A DNA stretch of 64,000 bases, from contig NZ_CP059557.1 of NCBI RefSeq assembly GCF_022828475.1, positions 4,697,470 to 4,761,469 of the forward strand, read 5' to 3'. The translations under genes were made by a program, and so were the position numbers. The notes beneath the pieces are model-generated. The model worked only from the letters and a program-made list of their open reading frames with translations, searched no databases and was not told the origin of the DNA. Numbering within the stretch: position 1 is the first letter of the stretch; each line of letters opens with the position of its first letter. Positions 63,987-64,000 of the stretch are shown here, one piece after another. The stretch comes from Saccharopolyspora gloriosae (GTDB lineage: Bacteria; Actinomycetota; Actinomycetes; Mycobacteriales; Pseudonocardiaceae).

Positions 63987-64000
63987 CACACGTCCTTCAG
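63986..64000 (-). CDS. Last codons of an upstream gene, probably sufS
   Basis: The window ends with CTG AAG GAC GTG TGA on the minus strand, whose TGA overlaps the sufU ATG (TGATG). A translationally coupled gene is implied; in actinobacteria sufS precedes sufU. Four codons are too few to identify it from sequence. Confidence 0.35.
   Translation of the reverse strand: MKDV

Overview
The window is 64 kb of very GC-rich actinobacterial chromosome. It encodes the complete Pup-proteasome system, a twin-arginine translocase, the mycothiol ligase MshC, an actinobacterial Vms1-like release factor and the SufU branch of Fe-S assembly. Gene order follows the Mycobacterium tuberculosis Rv2093c-Rv2134c neighbourhood in pieces, but several genes and a DUF2637 membrane protein look more like Pseudonocardiales. 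A Saccharopolyspora- or Amycolatopsis-like member of the Pseudonocardiaceae is my inference; no rRNA or tRNA gene is present to confirm it.

Layout. 1-657: 3' part of a zinc-ribbon/discoidin membrane protein. 761-4294: tatC, tatA, a small membrane protein, pafC and pafB on the minus strand. 4.5-16.2 kb: the Pup-proteasome region (pafA, prcA, prcB, pup, dop, mpa, all minus), interrupted by an SDR, a VOC protein, a PAP2/diacylglycerol-kinase fusion, a Nudix hydrolase and an aldo/keto reductase. 16.8-26.5 kb: housekeeping genes: trmI, an M50 protease, a RecB-like nuclease, a thioesterase, hisE, a HAD phosphatase, PAC2 and mshC. 26.8-38.7 kb: a more variable block that separates mshC from two genes that lie close to it in M. 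tuberculosis. It holds the DUF2637 protein, a HAD, a Rad50/SMC-like ATPase with a zinc-hook-like cysteine cluster, an alpha/beta hydrolase, a MoxR-type AAA+/VWA pair, a beta-lactamase-fold hydrolase and an SDR. 38.7-43.7 kb: the SCO1664/TIGR03843 and DUF3090 pair, an LD-carboxypeptidase, a transposase relic, a secreted serine protease and a uridine-kinase-like protein with a broken P-loop. 43.8-49.2 kb: a four-gene peptide ABC importer operon with ATGA overlaps. 49.5-64 kb: an orphan Imm1-type protein, TetR, SIS, enoyl-CoA hydratase, a small HTH protein, ABC-F, Vms1-like factor, MFS, dGTPase, lycopene-cyclase-like, EAL-CBS-GGDEF, and then MIP18-like/sufU with the last codons of a probable sufS.

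How the genes work together. PafA and Dop attach, remove and prepare Pup; Mpa unfolds pupylated substrates through its C-terminal QYL into the PrcAB core; PafBC is the DNA-damage regulator next to them. The MIP18-like protein, SufU and the probable SufS form an Fe-S assembly operon. The ABC-F, small HTH and enoyl-CoA hydratase genes reproduce the M. tuberculosis Rv1472-Rv1473-Rv1473A cluster.

The least explained content is non-coding. A family of intergenic palindromic elements, about 110-190 bp with nested hairpins, occurs in at least seven places. Outer stem sequences differ between copies with compensatory changes on both arms. One half-copy sits between the MoxR and VWA genes, flanked by a 23-bp direct duplication that carries the moxR stop and VWA start. 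A tandem chain of GAA-loop hairpins lies beside another copy. These elements and the Rad50-like ATPase are the best candidates for follow-up.
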